From Onstottus_B arcticum (lineage in GTDB: Bacteria; Acidobacteriota; Blastocatellia; UBA7656), in NCBI GenBank assembly GCA_038040485.1, contig JBBPIE010000020.1, positions 1 to 64,000 of the forward strand: 64,000 bases of DNA, in the 5' to 3' direction. Shown piece after piece: positions 23,734 to 31,594 of the stretch. Below the pieces are notes generated by a model. It saw only the letters and a list, made by a program, of their open reading frames with translations, made no database searches and was not told the DNA's origin. Positions within the stretch are counted from its first letter, which is position 1. Every line of letters begins with the position of its first letter. Position numbers and translations under genes: made by a program.

Positions 23734-26067
23734 ATGAAAGATTTCTTCATCAGCTACAACAAAGCGGATCGCACGTGGGCCGAGTGGATCGCGTGGCAGT
23801 TAGAGGAAGAAGGCTACACGGTAGTCGTGCAAGCATGGGATTTCCGGCCGGGAGGAAACTTCGTGCTCGACATGAATCGCGCCGCCGGCGAAGCCGAGCG
23901 CACGATAGCCGTGCTCTCGCCGGACTTTCTCACATCGGAGTTTGCGCAGTCGGAATGGGCTGCCAGGTTCGCCAAAGACCCAACGGGCAAGGATCGTCTA
24001 CTTATTCCTGTGCGCGTTCGCGAGTGCGATGTAGAAGGCATGCTGGGTCAGATCGTCTACATTGATCTCCTCAAGCTTGATAAGGCAGCGGCAAAGCGCG
24101 AGTTGCTCGAGGGCGTAAAGCTAGGTCGCAGAAAGCCTGACGCAGAGCCGGGCTTTCCAGGTTCGCCGTCGGGCGCGATTGCGAACGAGCCGCGCTTTCC
24201 CGGCGCGATGCCCGCTATCTGGAACATCCCGCATCTCCGCAATCCGAACTTCACCGGACGCGAAGAAGAACTCTCGGAACTGCGCGCTTCCTTGGTAGCG
24301 GGCGAGACGGCGGCACTCGTGTCGGCGCAGGCGATTCACGGATTGGGTGGTGTGGGTAAGACGCAACTCGCGGTCGAGTACGCTTATCGCAATGGCGCAG
24401 ACTACGACGTGGTGTGGTGGGTCCGCTCGGAAGACCCTTCTACTCTTGCGAGCGATTACGCGGGGCTGGCTGCGGAAGTCGGTTTGCCAGAGAGCCAGGC
24501 TACAGAACAGCCCGTTATCGTCGAAGCCGTGAAGAGATGGCTGCGCGGGAATGGCAACTGGCTGATGATCTTCGACAACGCTGAAGACGTGAAGTCGGTG
24601 CGCGATTTCATTCCACCGGGCCACGCGGGTCACATCATCATCACTTCGCGAAACCCAAACTGGAGGAACGTTGCCAAACCGCTTCACGTCGAAGAGTTGC
24701 CGCTCGACAAGGCGATCGAGTTCCTCGTCAAGCGCACCGGCGATCAAGACAAAGAAAGCACAAAGACTCTGGCTGAAGCGTTGGGATGCCTGCCATTAGC
24801 GCTGGAGCAGGCGGGCGCTTACATAGATGCGAGCGGCGGCGCGATGAGGCATTATCTCGATCTGTTCGAGACCCGACAGGGTGAGTTGTTCGAACACGCG
24901 GAAGCGTCCACCGATTATCCTCATACCGTGGCTACAACGTGGAGCATTTCGTTCGGAAAGGTCGAAGAGAAGGATGCGGCAGCGGCGGACTTGTTGAGGC
25001 TCCTGGCGTTCTTTGCGCCCGATGACATTCCGATCTGGGTGCTAAGAGACGGCGCGGAGCAGATGCCTGGAGCACTTGCCGCAATCGCAGCCGACGGCGT
25101 GCGGCTCGACAAAGCAGTGATGGCATTGCGCAAGTATTCGCTGATCGAAGTAGAAAACGACGCCATCTCGATTCACCGCCTGGTCCAGGCCGTCATCCGC
25201 CTCGCCATGGACGACGAAGCTCTTCGTCAATGGACTCAAGTAGCCGTGGAGGTCGTGAATGCCGCATTCCCACTTGGGAGTCAAGATGTACGAACGTGGC
25301 CGGTTTGCTCGGCTTTGCAGCCGCACGCATCGGTCATACTGTCTTACGCCGAAGAAGTGCAGCTTTCCTCAAGAGAGACTTCACGATTGCTCAACCAGGT
25401 CGGGGTCTTCCTGAACGGCCGCGCGGAATACGCACAAGCCAAGAGTATGATTGAACGCTCCCTCGCGATTGATGAAGCAGCGCTCGGCCCCGCGAATCCT
25501 GAGATAGCGATTCGGCTCAGCAATCTCGGCCTTGTGCTGCAATTGCAAGGCGATATTGAAGGAGCGAAGGCGCTTTTCGAGCGAGCCCTGACCATCGGTG
25601 AAGCAACGTTCGGTTCAAAGCATCCCCACGTTGCGACCCTGGCTAACAATCTGGGAAATGTACTGCGGCTCCAAGGCGATCTTGCCGGAGCGAAGGCGCT
25701 ATACGAGCGCGCCCTTGCCATCGGCGAGGCGACGCTCGGCCCGAATCATCCAAGCGTGGCAATTCGACTGAGCAATCTGGGCGGTGTGCTGAAATCGCAA
25801 GGCGATCTTGACGGAGCGAAGGAGCTTTATGAGCGAGCGCTCGCCATTGATGAAGCGACGCTCGGCCCGAATCATCCAGAGTTTGCGACCGACCTCAACA
25901 ATCTCGCTCTCGTGCTTGAATCGCAAGGCGACATTGCCGGAGCGAAGGCGCTTTACGAGCGCTCGTTGCGAACCCTTCGATATTCCCTGGGTGAAGATCA
26001 TCCAAACACAAGAACGATTCAAGCCAATCTGACGCTCCTCGAAGAGGCGATCAAGAATGCGAACTAG
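23734..26067 (+). CDS. TIR-NB-ARC-TPR STAND protein (candidate antiphage sensor-effector)
   Basis: A 777-residue cytosolic protein of three parts. Residues 1-130 are a bacterial TIR domain (KDFFISYNKADRTWAEWIAW; PDFLTSEFAQSEWAARFA, where Glu74 is the likely NADase residue). Residues about 170-460 are an NB-ARC nucleotide-binding switch with P-loop GLGGVGKT (203-210), Walker B WLMIFDNAED (276-285) and a LGCLPLALEQAGAYI motif near 355. Residues about 555-765 are five or so 42-residue Kinesin-light-chain-type TPRs (ERALAIDEATLGPNHPE), the likely ligand sensor. STAND proteins with TIR effectors deplete NAD on activation, and several act in phage defence; that role here is inferred. It stands alone in a repeat-rich accessory region. 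Confidence 0.88.
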   Translation: MKDFFISYNKADRTWAEWIAWQLEEEGYTVVVQAWDFRPGGNFVLDMNRAAGEAERTIAVLSPDFLTSEFAQSEWAARFAKDPTGKDRLLIPVRVRECDVEGMLGQIVYIDLLKLDKAAAKRELLEGVKLGRRKPDAEPGFPGSPSGAIANEPRFPGAMPAIWNIPHLRNPNFTGREEELSELRASLVAGETAALVSAQAIHGLGGVGKTQLAVEYAYRNGADYDVVWWVRSEDPSTLASDYAGLAAEVGLPESQATEQPVIVEAVKRWLRGNGNWLMIFDNAEDVKSVRDFIPPGHAGHIIITSRNPNWRNVAKPLHVEELPLDKAIEFLVKRTGDQDKESTKTLAEALGCLPLALEQAGAYIDASGGAMRHYLDLFETRQGELFEHAEASTDYPHTVATTWSISFGKVEEKDAAAADLLRLLAFFAPDDIPIWVLRDGAEQMPGALAAIAADGVRLDKAVMALRKYSLIEVENDAISIHRLVQAVIRLAMDDEALRQWTQVAVEVVNAAFPLGSQDVRTWPVCSALQPHASVILSYAEEVQLSSRETSRLLNQVGVFLNGRAEYAQAKSMIERSLAIDEAALGPANPEIAIRLSNLGLVLQLQGDIEGAKALFERALTIGEATFGSKHPHVATLANNLGNVLRLQGDLAGAKALYERALAIGEATLGPNHPSVAIRLSNLGGVLKSQGDLDGAKELYERALAIDEATLGPNHPEFATDLNNLALVLESQGDIAGAKALYERSLRTLRYSLGEDHPNTRTIQANLTLLEEAIKNAN

Positions 26068-26393
26068 AGTTTACAACTCCGCAGGAGTGTCATGTCATAG
26101 ATACCGTGCGAGTGGGCGGCTCGCCGTGATAAGGGATTCCGTCCTTGATCGTCCATTCGACTCCGCCGGTGCGAACCGTTTTGCCGTCGCGGCCCCTTCA
26201 GGGTCGACATATCGCTCGGCCACTTAGACATTGCACCCTACCGAAGGCCGCGCAGCCTCCCCTTCCCACCAGCCTTCTTCACCAGCCTTCCGGATAACGT
26301 AACGCGCGGAGTAACCATCGTCGTCGCTTGCCAGTCTGACTGACTTTGCTTTGCCGGCTGCTCGTTACATGAGTAAGAATCTCCTTTCAGATC
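26068..26393. other. gap between the TIR gene and the LLM oxidoreductase
   Basis: About 325 bases with no intact gene. The minus strand holds a short stretch reading like the end of an amidohydrolase (listed separately) and a further stretch near 26245-26330 that reads DDDGYSARYVIRKAGEEG, also without start or context. The region therefore looks like decayed coding sequence. No promoter for the following gene is evident, and that gene lacks a clear ribosome-binding site. Confidence 0.4.
26098..26190 (-). pseudogene. amidohydrolase C-terminal remnant
   Basis: On the minus strand this stretch reads DGKTVRTGGVEWTIKDGIPY followed by HGEPPTRTV and a stop. The words VRTGGVEWTIKDGIPYHG are typical of the C-terminal part of exported acidobacterial amidohydrolases of the imidazolonepropionase/prolidase-like type. 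Nothing else of such a gene is present nearby, and both ends are out of any long frame. It appears to be a small relic of a deleted gene. Confidence 0.4.
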
Positions 26394-27404
26394 ATGCGCA
26401 GACTCGGTCTATATCTCGGACGGTTGCCCGGTTTCGACAAGGCTCATTTCGACAGGAAAGAACTGATCGAATGCGTGCGGGCGGCGGATGACTGCGGGTA
26501 CGACTCGTTCTGGCTGCCTGAAGCGTGGGAGCGCGATGCGTTCACCACGCTAACCGAGTTGGCGGTTCACACCAAACGAATTCATCTCGGCACTGGAATC
26601 ATCAACGTCTTCTCTCGAAGCCCCCCGCTTATTGCGATGAGCGCGGCGGCGCTTGATGAAATTTCGGGCGGGCGGTTTCGGTTGGGACTCGGTACAAGCG
26701 GCGCGCGCGTCGTCGAAGACTTTCACGGGGTCAACTTCGACAAACCGCTCACGCGGCTCAAGGAAACGATTCAGATCATTCGACTGTTGCTTGCCGGCGA
26801 GCGAGTGGACTTCGACGGCGAGTGCTTCAAGCTCGCGCGATTCAAGCTCGGATTCAAACCTGTTCGCAGCGACATTCCCATTTACATTGCGGCGCTTACG
26901 CCGAAGAGCTTGCGACAGTTGGGAGAGCTGGCAGACGGCTGGCTTCCGACTCACTGGCCCGGCCACAGGCTTCACGAAGGCATCGCCCACGTTCGAGCCG
27001 GCGCCGAGAGCGGCGGTCGCGATCCCCATCGAATTGAAATTGCACCGTTCGTGAACGTCGTGGTGTCGGACGACGAGGCGAAAGCTCGCGAGCGGGCGCG
27101 GCTGCCGCTTGCTTATTACATCGGAGGAATGGGCGACTACTATCACGCTTCGTTGAGCCGGCTTGGTTTCGCCAGCGAAACGGATCGCGTGCGCGAACTC
27201 TGGCAAGCGGGCCGCCGCAAAGATGCGATCAAGGCAGTCACCGACGAAATGGTCGAGGCCATAGCGATCTTTGGGTCGATCGAGAATTGCCGTGCTCGAC
27301 TCGATGAAATGTACGCGAACGGCGCGACGCTGCCGATAGTCTCGATCCCCGGCGAAGGCACGACTGCCGAGAAGTGCCGCATGATCGAGGCGCTTATCGG
27401 TTAG
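26394..27404 (+). CDS. LLM-class F420-dependent oxidoreductase
   Basis: A 336-residue luciferase-like monooxygenase-fold enzyme. Typical blocks are AADDCGYDSFWLPEAWERDA near residue 30, IHLGTGIINVFSRSPPLIAM near 63, LDEISGGRFRLGLGTSGARV near 86 (the cofactor-site region), RLKETIQIIRLLLAGE near 121 and IPIYIAALTPKSLRQLGELA near 160. Bacterial members of this branch use F420 or FMN; cofG and cofH in the same region make F420 likely. The start lacks a good ribosome-binding site, and the gene stands apart from an operon. Substrate unknown. Confidence 0.88.
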   Translation: MRRLGLYLGRLPGFDKAHFDRKELIECVRAADDCGYDSFWLPEAWERDAFTTLTELAVHTKRIHLGTGIINVFSRSPPLIAMSAAALDEISGGRFRLGLGTSGARVVEDFHGVNFDKPLTRLKETIQIIRLLLAGERVDFDGECFKLARFKLGFKPVRSDIPIYIAALTPKSLRQLGELADGWLPTHWPGHRLHEGIAHVRAGAESGGRDPHRIEIAPFVNVVVSDDEAKARERARLPLAYYIGGMGDYYHASLSRLGFASETDRVRELWQAGRRKDAIKAVTDEMVEAIAIFGSIENCRARLDEMYANGATLPIVSIPGEGTTAEKCRMIEALIG

Positions 27405-27420
27405 AGCCTCTCGGATACTC

Positions 27421-27548
27421 GGTCTTCTCTGTGTAAACCTCTGCGTCTCTGTGTCTCTGTGGTTAGAGACTTACCGCGGGTTCGTCTAACCAGGAGCACT
27501 CTCTAACCACAGAGACACAGAGACGCAGAGGTTTGCACAGAGAAGACC
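27421..27548. repeat. near-perfect 49-base-arm hairpin with ACCACAGAGACACAGAG words
   Basis: Arms 27421-27469 and 27500-27548 are reverse complements over 49 bases with one mismatch; the loop is 30 bases. The arm word, read on one strand, contains CCACAGAGACACAGAGACGC. It resembles in style the arms flanking GxxExxY genes and may be an empty form of such a cassette. It is not a terminator, since no T-run follows. Confidence 0.85.
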
Positions 27549-27654
27549 TTATTCCGACAGCCTCCTGAAGCGCGCTATCGAAGGTGGACGAGGCGCGCAA
27601 CCAGTCAACCTCGCGCTACGTCGCTCCGCAAAACCTCTTAACTATTGGCACTCG

Positions 27655-27685
27655 CGGGAATAAACTAACCATACGGGAATAAACT
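27655..27685 (+). promoter_or_regulatory. direct repeat CGGGAATAAACT, possible ECF promoter elements
   Basis: The 12-base word CGGGAATAAACT occurs twice, at 27655-27666 and 27674-27685, a 19-base period. GGAATAAAC resembles the -35 box recognised by many ECF sigma factors, and the site lies directly before the surviving part of an ECF sigma gene, where an autoregulated promoter would sit. No matching -10 element can be assigned with confidence. Confidence 0.3.
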
Positions 27686-27687
27686 GT

Positions 27688-27888
27688 CCTCAGCAGTACC
27701 GCGACGTGGTGTTGCTGGCAGACGTCGAAGAGTTCTCATACAAAGAGGTGGCGGAGACTTTGAAGATACCGGTGGGCACGGTCATGTCGAGGCTGAGCCG
27801 GGGACGAAAGCTGCTGAGATCGGAGCTTGCCGGAGTTGCCGAAGGCTACGGTCTGACAGGGATGGAAGCGAACGGAGGGGGAAGATGA
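27688..27888 (+). pseudogene. 5-prime truncated ECF sigma factor (region 4 only)
   Basis: The frame from 27688 reads PQQYRDVVLLADVEEFSYKE, then VAETLKIPVGTVMSRLSRGRKLL, a complete sigma-70 region 4 helix-turn-helix of an ECF sigma factor. Regions 2 and the linker, about 120 residues, are missing; the upstream sequence is the CGGGAATAAACT direct repeat and non-coding DNA. A GTG at 27706 could start a 60-residue peptide, but it could not bind core polymerase through region 2. The stop overlaps the anti-sigma ATG as ATGA, the normal arrangement, so this is the tail of a formerly intact sigma/anti-sigma operon. Confidence 0.8.
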
Positions 27889-28790
27889 GCGTCCTGGAAT
27901 TCGGGCAGGGGTACTGCAAGCGAATAAGAGTCTATCTGGATTCTTACGTGAACAATGAGTTGATGGTGGAGACGACTCACGAGGTGCTGAGGCATCTCGA
28001 CAACTGCAAAGACTGCGCCGCCGAGCTTGAAGCGAAGACGCGGATAAAGAGTGTGCTGCAAAAGGCGGTGCAGCGCGACGGCGCCCCTTCAGCTCTGCAG
28101 GGGAGGATTCAGCGTGAGATAAGAAAAGCGGGCGACCCGTGGTGGTCTCCGCGCACTCACGTAACGCAATGGGCGCTGGCTGCCGCGTCGGCGCTGGTGC
28201 TGTTTGTTGGAGGTTGGAGCGTGCTGCACTCTTCCAGCTCGAAGCGGCCACAGCCTCGCGCGGCTGAGTCGGCGCTTCTGCGGCCCGAGATCCCCAACGC
28301 CGGGCTTCTCAACATTGGACTGGCCGATCATATCAAATGCGCAGTCGTGCACGGGGAGCAAGACAGGCGGCTTACTCCGGAGCAGATGAGCGAGCGCATC
28401 GGTGCCGACTATGCGCAGCTTGTGGAGATAGTGAAGGAGAAGGCCGCGGGCTTCGAGATAGTGGTGGCCCATCGATGTCACCTTGAGACGCGTGAGTTCG
28501 TGCACTTGATCTTGAGGAATCAAGAGCGAGTTTGTTCGCTTGTAATCACGAAAAAGAACGGCGACTCGTTCCCGGCTGACGATGCCGCGGCAATCGAGCA
28601 AGCTGCGACCGCGGAAGCTGCGAGCGTTGCGACGTACAGGGCTCGCACGCGCGACTATGAAGTAACCGGGTTTGAGACTCGCGATTTCCTGGGCTTCGTC
28701 GTGTCGAATCTTTCAGCGAGCGAGAACCGGATGCTTGCTTCAAGTCTCGCGCCGGCGGTGCGCGATTTTCTGGTGAAGCTGGAAGCATAG
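27885..28790 (+). CDS. zinc-finger anti-sigma factor (membrane-anchored)
   Basis: A 301-residue protein. The N-terminus carries the ZAS-type zinc motif H-x3-C-x2-C (His37, Cys41, Cys44 in TTHEVLRHLDNCKDCAAEL). A single transmembrane helix (WALAAASALVLFVGGWSVL) lies near residues 98-116, and the periplasmic part of about 180 residues has no recognised domain; its GFETRDFLGFVVSNLS stretch recalls the sensor region of RsiW-like proteins. It would hold its ECF sigma at the membrane until a signal. The cognate sigma gene upstream is truncated, so this anti-sigma factor has no obvious local partner. Confidence 0.85.
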   Translation: MSVLEFGQGYCKRIRVYLDSYVNNELMVETTHEVLRHLDNCKDCAAELEAKTRIKSVLQKAVQRDGAPSALQGRIQREIRKAGDPWWSPRTHVTQWALAAASALVLFVGGWSVLHSSSSKRPQPRAAESALLRPEIPNAGLLNIGLADHIKCAVVHGEQDRRLTPEQMSERIGADYAQLVEIVKEKAAGFEIVVAHRCHLETREFVHLILRNQERVCSLVITKKNGDSFPADDAAAIEQAATAEAASVATYRARTRDYEVTGFETRDFLGFVVSNLSASENRMLASSLAPAVRDFLVKLEA

Positions 28791-28831
28791 AACGATGTCC
28801 GCCGGCAGTGAGCGGTTTGTGCAAGAGCGTT

Positions 28832-28896
28832 GAGTTCAGGCTTTAGCCTGATCGTTCTGTTCGCTCCAAGTAAAGCCAGGCTAAAAGGCTGAACTC
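28832..28896. repeat. hairpin with GTTCAGGCTTTAGCCTG words
   Basis: The arm GAGTTCAGGCTTTAGCCTG (28832-28850) faces CAGGCTAAAAGGCTGAACTC (28877-28896), complementary apart from one or two bases. It lies after the anti-sigma gene. It has no T-run and belongs to the same style of word-like hairpins seen in other gaps. Confidence 0.7.
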
Positions 28897-29068
28897 CATG
28901 CCTTAGACTGGCCGCGCCTCCACTGCTAATCGCAGAACAAACGTTACGGCTTTAATCTGGCTGGCGTGCGGCTGCGGGCGCCGTCGTTTGATCGGCCGGC
29001 TGATGCAAGCCCTTCACGAGTGCCCGCGGTTCTTGTCAGTCGCGAGCCCACACTGTAATCTCTCGCCT

Positions 29069-29698
29069 ATGCCGGTTTGTCCACGTTGCAAGAAGCGGAC
29101 GGCGAAGCGCTCGTGCCCCGCGCTCCGAACAGCGATATGCCCGGTGTGTTGTGCTCGGGAGCGGGCGATTGAATTGGCCTGCCCCGAATCCTGTTCATAC
29201 CTTCGAGACGCCGTGCTGCGCGCGAGTGAGCGCGACGGACAGTTGCGTTCCAGAGATGCAGCGCTGGATCGAGCGATCATGAATGTTACAGAACGATCCT
29301 TCCCTCTCGTTTTTGTGGTCCAGGGCGCGATTGTTGGTGCCTATCGCGGCATCAAGGGAGAGCCGTTGCGCGGCCTCAAGGATGCCGAGATCCTCGAAGC
29401 GGTCGCCAATGCAACAAAGAACCTCGAGACACAGGACAGCGGGCTGATCTATGAGCACCAGGCTCCGCCACGTGTCGAGGCGCTAAGCCGCGCAATCCGG
29501 GACGCGCTCGACGACATTGACGAGCGAACGCCCCCTGAATCCCGCTTTCGAAAAGCCGAGGTGCTCAAGCTGCTCGAGCTAATGCACGCGTGGGTAACCG
29601 CGCACATGCACAACGGCGAATACGACGACAGCTATCTTCGGCACATCTCGCTATTCGTCCTCTGGCCTTCAGAGCTGACCAAGCCTCTCATAATCTGA
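29069..29698 (+). CDS. zinc-ribbon protein of unknown function
   Basis: A 209-residue protein beginning PVCPRCKKRTAKRSCPALRT, with further CPVCCARERAIELACPESCS, giving at least nine cysteines in the first 45 residues in CPxC and CPxxC spacing, so one or two zinc ribbons. The rest is helical, with no recognised motif. The same Cys-rich opening is seen in a group of conserved hypothetical proteins of Acidobacteriota, from memory; no function is known to me. The ATG at 29069 was preferred because it begins just before the zinc motif; an upstream in-frame ATG would add unrelated residues. It stands alone. Confidence 0.7.
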   Translation: MPVCPRCKKRTAKRSCPALRTAICPVCCARERAIELACPESCSYLRDAVLRASERDGQLRSRDAALDRAIMNVTERSFPLVFVVQGAIVGAYRGIKGEPLRGLKDAEILEAVANATKNLETQDSGLIYEHQAPPRVEALSRAIRDALDDIDERTPPESRFRKAEVLKLLELMHAWVTAHMHNGEYDDSYLRHISLFVLWPSELTKPLII

Positions 29699-30208
29699 TT
29701 GTCATCCGGCTCGCACATCGGCGCGAGCTGCGGACGCGCGTCACGTGTTCGCGAAGTTAATCAGCGCGGGTGCGCGTCAGGATTTTGGTCTTCAATCCCG
29801 GAGGGATGTCGGAACAAAGCCACGGGTGAGTCCGCGAACCCGTGGACACAGGCGGATTCGCAGTACTAACCCGCGAAGCGGGTGGCGGCCTTATTTTGCG
29901 AACCCTGGTAGGGAATGGTCAGAAAAATGTGTCGGCAATTTGAGTACTCTGTGTAGTTTCTTCGGAACCAGCCGCCACCCTCTTCGAGGGTTCGCGCCTT
30001 CTTTCCGTACCTCCACGGGTTCGCGGACTCACCCGTGGCTTTATTCCGGGATCCCTTCCGGGATTCGGCCGCAACAGACTGACGCGCACTCGCGAGCTGC
30101 CTGCCAGTTGAAATCCTCTTCGCACCCGTACTATATTCCTAGCAGCGTTGCAACGATTGGTAAGCCACCAGGAATTACCTGGACTAAATCAGAAAGAGAG
30201 GAACAAAA
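29699..30208. repeat. long inverted repeat with CCACGGGTGAGTCCGCGAACCCGTGG arms
   Basis: Arms at about 29770-29890 and 29968-30089 are approximate reverse complements for 120 bases. Strongly conserved blocks are GTGCGCGTCAG, ATCCCGGAGGGAT, AAAGCCACGGGTGAGTCCGC and GAACCCGTGG, and the arms also contain smaller hairpins such as ACCCGCGAAGCGGGT. It fills most of this 510-base gap; the remainder, next to the peroxiredoxin start, carries that gene's leader with an AGAGAGGAACAAAA binding site. No coding potential is credible here. Confidence 0.8.
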
Positions 30209-30865
30209 ATGGCTATTAGATTAGGAGACACCGCACCGGACTTTTCAGCCGAAACAACCGAAGGAAACATAAACTTCCACGAATGGATAGGCGACAATTG
30301 GGCGGTTCTGTTTTCTCATCCGAAGGACTTCACGCCCGTCTGCACCACCGAGTTGGGCGAGGCCGCTCGGCTTAAACCCGAGTTCGAGAAACGAAACGTC
30401 AAGATAATCGGGCTGAGCGTCGATCCGGCTGACTCTCATAAGAAGTGGGCAAACGATATCGAGGAGACTCAGGGCCAGAAGCTGAACTTCCCCGTCATCG
30501 CCGATGGCGATCGGAAAGTCTCCGGCCTCTACGACATGATCCACCCAAACGCCAGCGAGACTTTCACAGTGCGTTCCGTCTACGTTATAGGCCCGGACAA
30601 AAAAGTAAAGCTCATGATCACTTATCCTGCGAGCACCGGGCGGAACTTCGATGAGGTTCTTCGAGTGATCGACTCACTGCAGCTCACCGCGAATTATAGC
30701 GTGGCCACGCCCGTCAACTGGAAGGATGGCGACGACGTCATCATCGTGCCATCCGTAAGCGACGAGGACGCCAAGACGAAGTTTCCAGGCGGGTGGAAGA
30801 CCTTGAAGCCTTACCTGCGAATCGTGCCGCAGCCGAACAAAGAAAAAGCGGCAAAGAGTAGTTAG
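30209..30865 (+). CDS. 1-Cys peroxiredoxin (Prx6 type)
   Basis: A 218-residue cytosolic peroxidase. The peroxidatic site is FSHPKDFTPVCTTELGEAA with Cys45; there is no resolving cysteine, as expected for the Prx6 class. Later blocks, GLSVDPADSHKKWANDIEET near residue 72 and FPVIADGDRKVSGLYDMIHP near 91, and the C-terminal dimer region with PGGWKTLKPYLRIVPQP, fit the family length. The ATG has AGAGAGGAAC upstream. A strong terminator follows the gene at 30932. Confidence 0.95.
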   Translation: MAIRLGDTAPDFSAETTEGNINFHEWIGDNWAVLFSHPKDFTPVCTTELGEAARLKPEFEKRNVKIIGLSVDPADSHKKWANDIEETQGQKLNFPVIADGDRKVSGLYDMIHPNASETFTVRSVYVIGPDKKVKLMITYPASTGRNFDEVLRVIDSLQLTANYSVATPVNWKDGDDVIIVPSVSDEDAKTKFPGGWKTLKPYLRIVPQPNKEKAAKSS

Positions 30866-30931
30866 CGCGGATTCACCGCGGTACATCTACGGTGATTGAA
30901 GAGGCCGGGACCGCTGATCCCAAACGAGAAG

Positions 30932-30984
30932 AAGCCCGAAGCATTGAGCGAGAGAGCTTGAATGCTTCGGGCTTTGACTTGTTT
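30932..30984 (+). terminator. intrinsic terminator after the peroxiredoxin gene
   Basis: A 14-base perfect stem AAGCCCGAAGCATT / AATGCTTCGGGCTT (30932-30945 and 30961-30974) with a 15-base loop, followed by TGACTTGTTT. It ends the plus-strand peroxiredoxin transcript; the convergent YkgJ-like gene ends shortly beyond. Confidence 0.75.
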
Positions 30985-31027
30985 ATGACAGCGTTCGCAG
31001 GATGTCGGCTCCTGCGAGCAACTCAAA

Positions 31028-31594
31028 TCAGTCGCTGCCGCTTTCGGCAACTTGCTTAAGCTTTCGTTTCGCAAGTTGCTGGCGCACGCCTTGTGTGTAG
31101 AGCTTGACGAACTCGAGAATCGACAGCGTCTGCGGCGCGCCTTCGTAGTAAAACGTGCACGCATTCCCTACCTCTCGCTGAAGCAGTTTCAAATCCATCG
31201 GGTCCAGCGGAAACTTCAAACAGGCTTGCGGAGCATGAGGAGTCGTATAGATCGCGCAGTGCGTGTTATACGGGCCTTCGTCTACGAAGAAAGGACACTG
31301 GAACTGAATCTTGCAGCAAAGCCCGCAACGATTGCACTCGCCGCGCTGATACGCCTTATAGCGATAGACGAGATTGTCGGGCAGCAGATTCGACAGCACC
31401 GTTCGGCGCAGCGCCCCCCAGGTATGAATCGAGAACGGCGCGCGCACGACTTTCTTCGAAACCGCGCGGGTCATCTGCCAGTACATCCAGCGGCGTGATG
31501 GAACTTCCGGCGGCAGCTCGGGGCGCTCTGGTTGCGAGAGGACGTTGTTGAAGACGTGAAGGACCCGCCCACCCGTCTTACTATCCTGGGGCAT
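31028..31594 (-). CDS. YkgJ-like cysteine-cluster protein
   Basis: A 188-residue protein with the YkgJ-family cluster ECNRCGLCCKIQFQCPFF near residue 86, plus later cysteines in THCAIYTTPHAPQACLKFP; this group is thought to bind zinc or an iron-sulfur centre. The N-terminal 80 residues are basic and unassigned. The start has AAAGGA about seven bases upstream. No neighbour on the same strand suggests a pathway. Biochemical role unknown. Confidence 0.8.
   Translation of the reverse strand: MPQDSKTGGRVLHVFNNVLSQPERPELPPEVPSRRWMYWQMTRAVSKKVVRAPFSIHTWGALRRTVLSNLLPDNLVYRYKAYQRGECNRCGLCCKIQFQCPFFVDEGPYNTHCAIYTTPHAPQACLKFPLDPMDLKLLQREVGNACTFYYEGAPQTLSILEFVKLYTQGVRQQLAKRKLKQVAESGSD

Noticed and set aside
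27421..27548. Terminator after the LLM oxidoreductase gene
   Set aside because: The stem is far too long, the loop is 30 bases and there is no T-run, so a repeat element is the better call.
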